NCBI GenBank assembly: GCA_037952775.1
Contig: JBANAY010000003.1
Location: forward strand, 1,674,001 to 1,738,000
Origin: Clonostachys chloroleuca
Taxonomy: Eukaryota; Ascomycota; Sordariomycetes; Hypocreales; Bionectriaceae
Length of the DNA stretch: 64,000 bases
Reading direction: 5' to 3'
Below are positions 61,368-64,000 of the stretch, in pieces. The position numbers and the translations under genes were made by a program. Every line of letters starts with the position of its first letter. Within the stretch, counting starts at the first letter, position 1. The notes under the pieces are model-generated. The model worked only from the letters and a program-made list of their open reading frames with translations, had not been told where the DNA came from and made no database searches.

Positions 61368-64000
61368 TGTGAATGGTGAAGTCAAGAGATTGTCTAAAGA
61401 ACTTGTGTGTTGGTTAACTTGTTGTCCAAGCTTCTTATACCTAGCACAACTTACATTCGAGCAGACACACGTAAGTAGAGGTGACTGGAGGATGGTGGAA
61501 GGCGGCGAAGGGGAAGTTGATGCAAGTGTGTAAGGAAGACTTGGTGAAGCAAGAGAGTGATGCAATGATCAGGAGAAGGCGAGAGTGAAACAGCAGATGG
61601 CCACCAAAGGAGATTGACTAGATGGAAGATAGAAGATCGAGGAGAAGAGTTGAGAGTGTTGAAAAGGTTGAGAGTGATGGGAGATTAAGGACGAGGAAGG
61701 GAGAGGGAAGGACGGTTCTTATAGTCGAATCTGGGAGGTGTATCTCTCCCAGAAGCCTGGTGTACGTCTTCGAGGGGTGACTTTTAGACAACCCCCTCTT
61801 GACCTCACTCCCCCTCCGGACAGACTGCTCAACTCTTGGCTGACCGCACAGGTCAACGTCTATTGTGTTGTGTAAACGCGCGCAACAGCCTGCATACGTT
61901 TGCTGCCATGGCCGCCCCACCAGCAGACGGGGCCATGTTTGCCAGGTATCAGTCACTGCAAGTTTGCCTGGTGCTCTCAGAGGCACTTCAAGAGCCTACT
62001 GAGCTGCTCTCATTGCTGTAGCATGTTCTCTGGTCGCACGGCAGATGTCATGCCAAACCCCAGCGAGGCCCGGCGACTCATCACCACTCAGCACTATGGG
62101 CGTGCAGCCAATTCTCATCGTGAAATGGTACATCGAGACGTCTCTATTTCCATCTCTTTCTTCTTCCATTACTTTCCAAAAGTCTAGGCAGCAAATGCAG
62201 GCGGCCAACTTGGCAGAGACAAGACAGTTACAGAGTGTGGACGAGAGCGTGCGAAGTAAACGAAAAACCGGGTCCAGTTGCTTTGGCCTTCGCAGTCTGA
62301 CGCCGTTGAGCGTTTAGGTATTTAGGTGGCGGGTGTTGTAAGCTGCAGACCTGCAGATCGAGCCTTATTGGTTATTACCTACATACTATCTTCAAGAGTG
62401 ACTTGGTGGCTATACTATCAACTACCGGCGATACGCCCTCCGTAGAGAGTGCCGAGACCTGGAGCACGTCGGTATTAGGTAGCGGGCCAAACCAGAAACC
62501 AGGTTCTTCTTTTTTCCTTCCTTTTTCCCGTTCGACTGAGTGTTGCGGACGGAAAGATGCAGCAAGATCACGCATATCGAACGCTTTTCGAACGGCCCTT
62601 GGCAATGCAACAACGGGCTACTATCATGGACGGGGCCCAACCGCATCGCGGCCATGATGCATCGGCCAAAGCTACCTTGGGGAGTTATTCTAGCAGCTCA
62701 CCCAGATGTAATTGTACTGTTCGAACCCTCGCACAAGGTCCGTGCCTGCAAAGACACGTTTCTCCTGCGTTCACCTCTGGGCCTGGAGTAACTCCAAAGC
62801 CACAGGCGCATGAGACGCTCCCAGTCCCAGGCCCTTGAATCTATCGACCCCGTTTTGGTCAATTTTTTTTCCTTTTTTCTTTTCCTTCACCTTGCTTCTT
62901 TATCTTCTCCCGCCGGGAAGGGAAATTTGCTCGTCCCTCGACCGGAAAGTGAGGCAGCTGATGATTGAGAAAACAGTGGCTGGACGGCTGGCCACATCGG
63001 GATATCTTTGCATGATGTAAGTAATAAGACAAACGCAGACAAGCCAATAGATCCTTCCAGCGCCCAATCTATAGACGCGAGAATGCGCCACACGGCCTGG
63101 CTCCTGGCGTGCGGTCACACCAGAAACTCTCTGTATCATCAGCATCCGCAGTAAACAATCCGGGCCCCTCTCAGCGAAGCAGGCGGTGTTTCTGCGTGCA
63201 TCACTGCTCACTTGACAGTTCTTGCAGAGGATCACAGTTGCACGAGAAGCTCACACCTATGATCTCCCCTTCCGTACGGTCCTTTTTCACTCGCAGTGTT
63301 TGTCATTGATGCAACGAAGTCTACCCAAGAAGATAGGATTAAGACTCATCCCTTCTCTGAATACTACGTACGGTGAACATAGATAGACGGTATAGCCACC
63401 CATGGCCCAACATCCTGGGTGATGGATATTGGGTGGGCACATACAGCACATGCCAAGCATGGAAATCTGCAGCAATGGGGGCCGTTCCAGGCATATGCAC
63501 ATCATCATCTTCGTTGAGATCCCCCCCCCCCATCGATCGGACCATCCTACCTTATTCGGTCACGGCTAGGTTCTGCCCCGGACCCATCTTTAAGACGACG
63601 TTGATACAATTCATATATTGAGGGGGCCAGATGAACCGGATAGCTACTGCTACGTGCCTTCACACAGCCCGCACGCCATCTCATCTGCCCACAGAGAGTC
63701 TGATGAGAGCATTGTAGAGGCTAATGCAAGTCCCAGGTCGAGAACAGATCGGCAAAGCCATGTAGCAACTAGGAGGTAACACCCAAACCGTGGGGAAAGT
63801 CGCACAAACAGACGTGAAAGCTCGCAGTGCCAGCATGTCTAGTGACAAGGGGGCCAGGTTCATGTCATACCGTGCCTAACCTCCATGAATAAGGCTCGGA
63901 ATCTGGAAAGACACTCCATCATCTCCCGTGCCGCTTGGCTGTCGCGCGTTCGAGGCCTGAGCGTGTGAAAAGTTCTCTGATCTCTTGTTCATGCGTTTCG
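61368..64000. other. Right-hand region without a supported gene
   Basis: It starts with the leader and promoter of the zinc-cluster gene. The remaining frames are under 125 codons, overlap on both strands and show no motifs. A run of 11 C lies at 63521-63531. Confidence 0.5.

Noticed and set aside
61368..61565. An N-terminal extension of the zinc-cluster factor
   Set aside because: The extension contains a GTAAGT donor at 61454 and a TTTAG acceptor at 61394 with a branch-like GTTAACC, so it is better read as a leader with an intron.

Overview
The window looks like a chromosome piece from a filamentous ascomycete (Pezizomycotina; Sordariomycetes/Hypocreales is my best guess, not proven). The evidence is short GT-AG introns with CTAAC-type branch sites, fungal-type housekeeping genes (ARP2, CDK8/SSN3, ARF6, SGF29, mannose-6-phosphate isomerase), a fungal Zn(II)2Cys6 regulator, and a giant fungal-style nonribosomal peptide synthetase (NRPS).

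Positions 1-31816 (minus strand) are one NRPS gene that starts at 31816 and runs off the left edge, about 10,600 codons inside the window with no intron seen. Protein order: half condensation (C) domain, A1-T1; C1-truncated A2-T2; then eight complete C-A-T modules (3 to 10); then the start of an eleventh module. No epimerase, methyltransferase, reductase or PKS domain is visible. Module 2 has lost the N-terminal part of its adenylation domain in frame. Modules 3-5 and 6-8 look like a tandem duplication of a three-module block with a period near 9.77 kb. A10 carries the pocket residues I associate with alpha-aminoisobutyrate (Aib), so a peptaibiotic-like product is a reasonable hypothesis. One single-base frameshift lies in a G run at 17064-17068.

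Positions 31817-39496 are gene-poor: only a small cysteine-rich ORF with its own TATA box (34651-34947) and a GAT-rich tract. No tailoring gene, transporter or regulator typical of an NRPS cluster is found beside the NRPS start.

Positions 39497-61367 are ordinary gene-dense fungal chromosome: a DUF7025-type AAA+ ATPase (six exons, one GC-AG intron), a glutathione S-transferase, an MFS sugar transporter, a Dcg1-like Asp/Glu/hydantoin racemase, ARP2, SSN3/CDK8, ARF6, SGF29, mannose-6-phosphate isomerase and a Zn2Cys6 factor. Positions 61368-64000 hold no gene I can support.

The NRPS, SGF29 and the isomerase each show one apparent single-base loss in a G/C homopolymer. Three such events, two of them in conserved single-copy genes, suggest base-calling or assembly errors rather than real gene death, so the NRPS is probably intact at that point.
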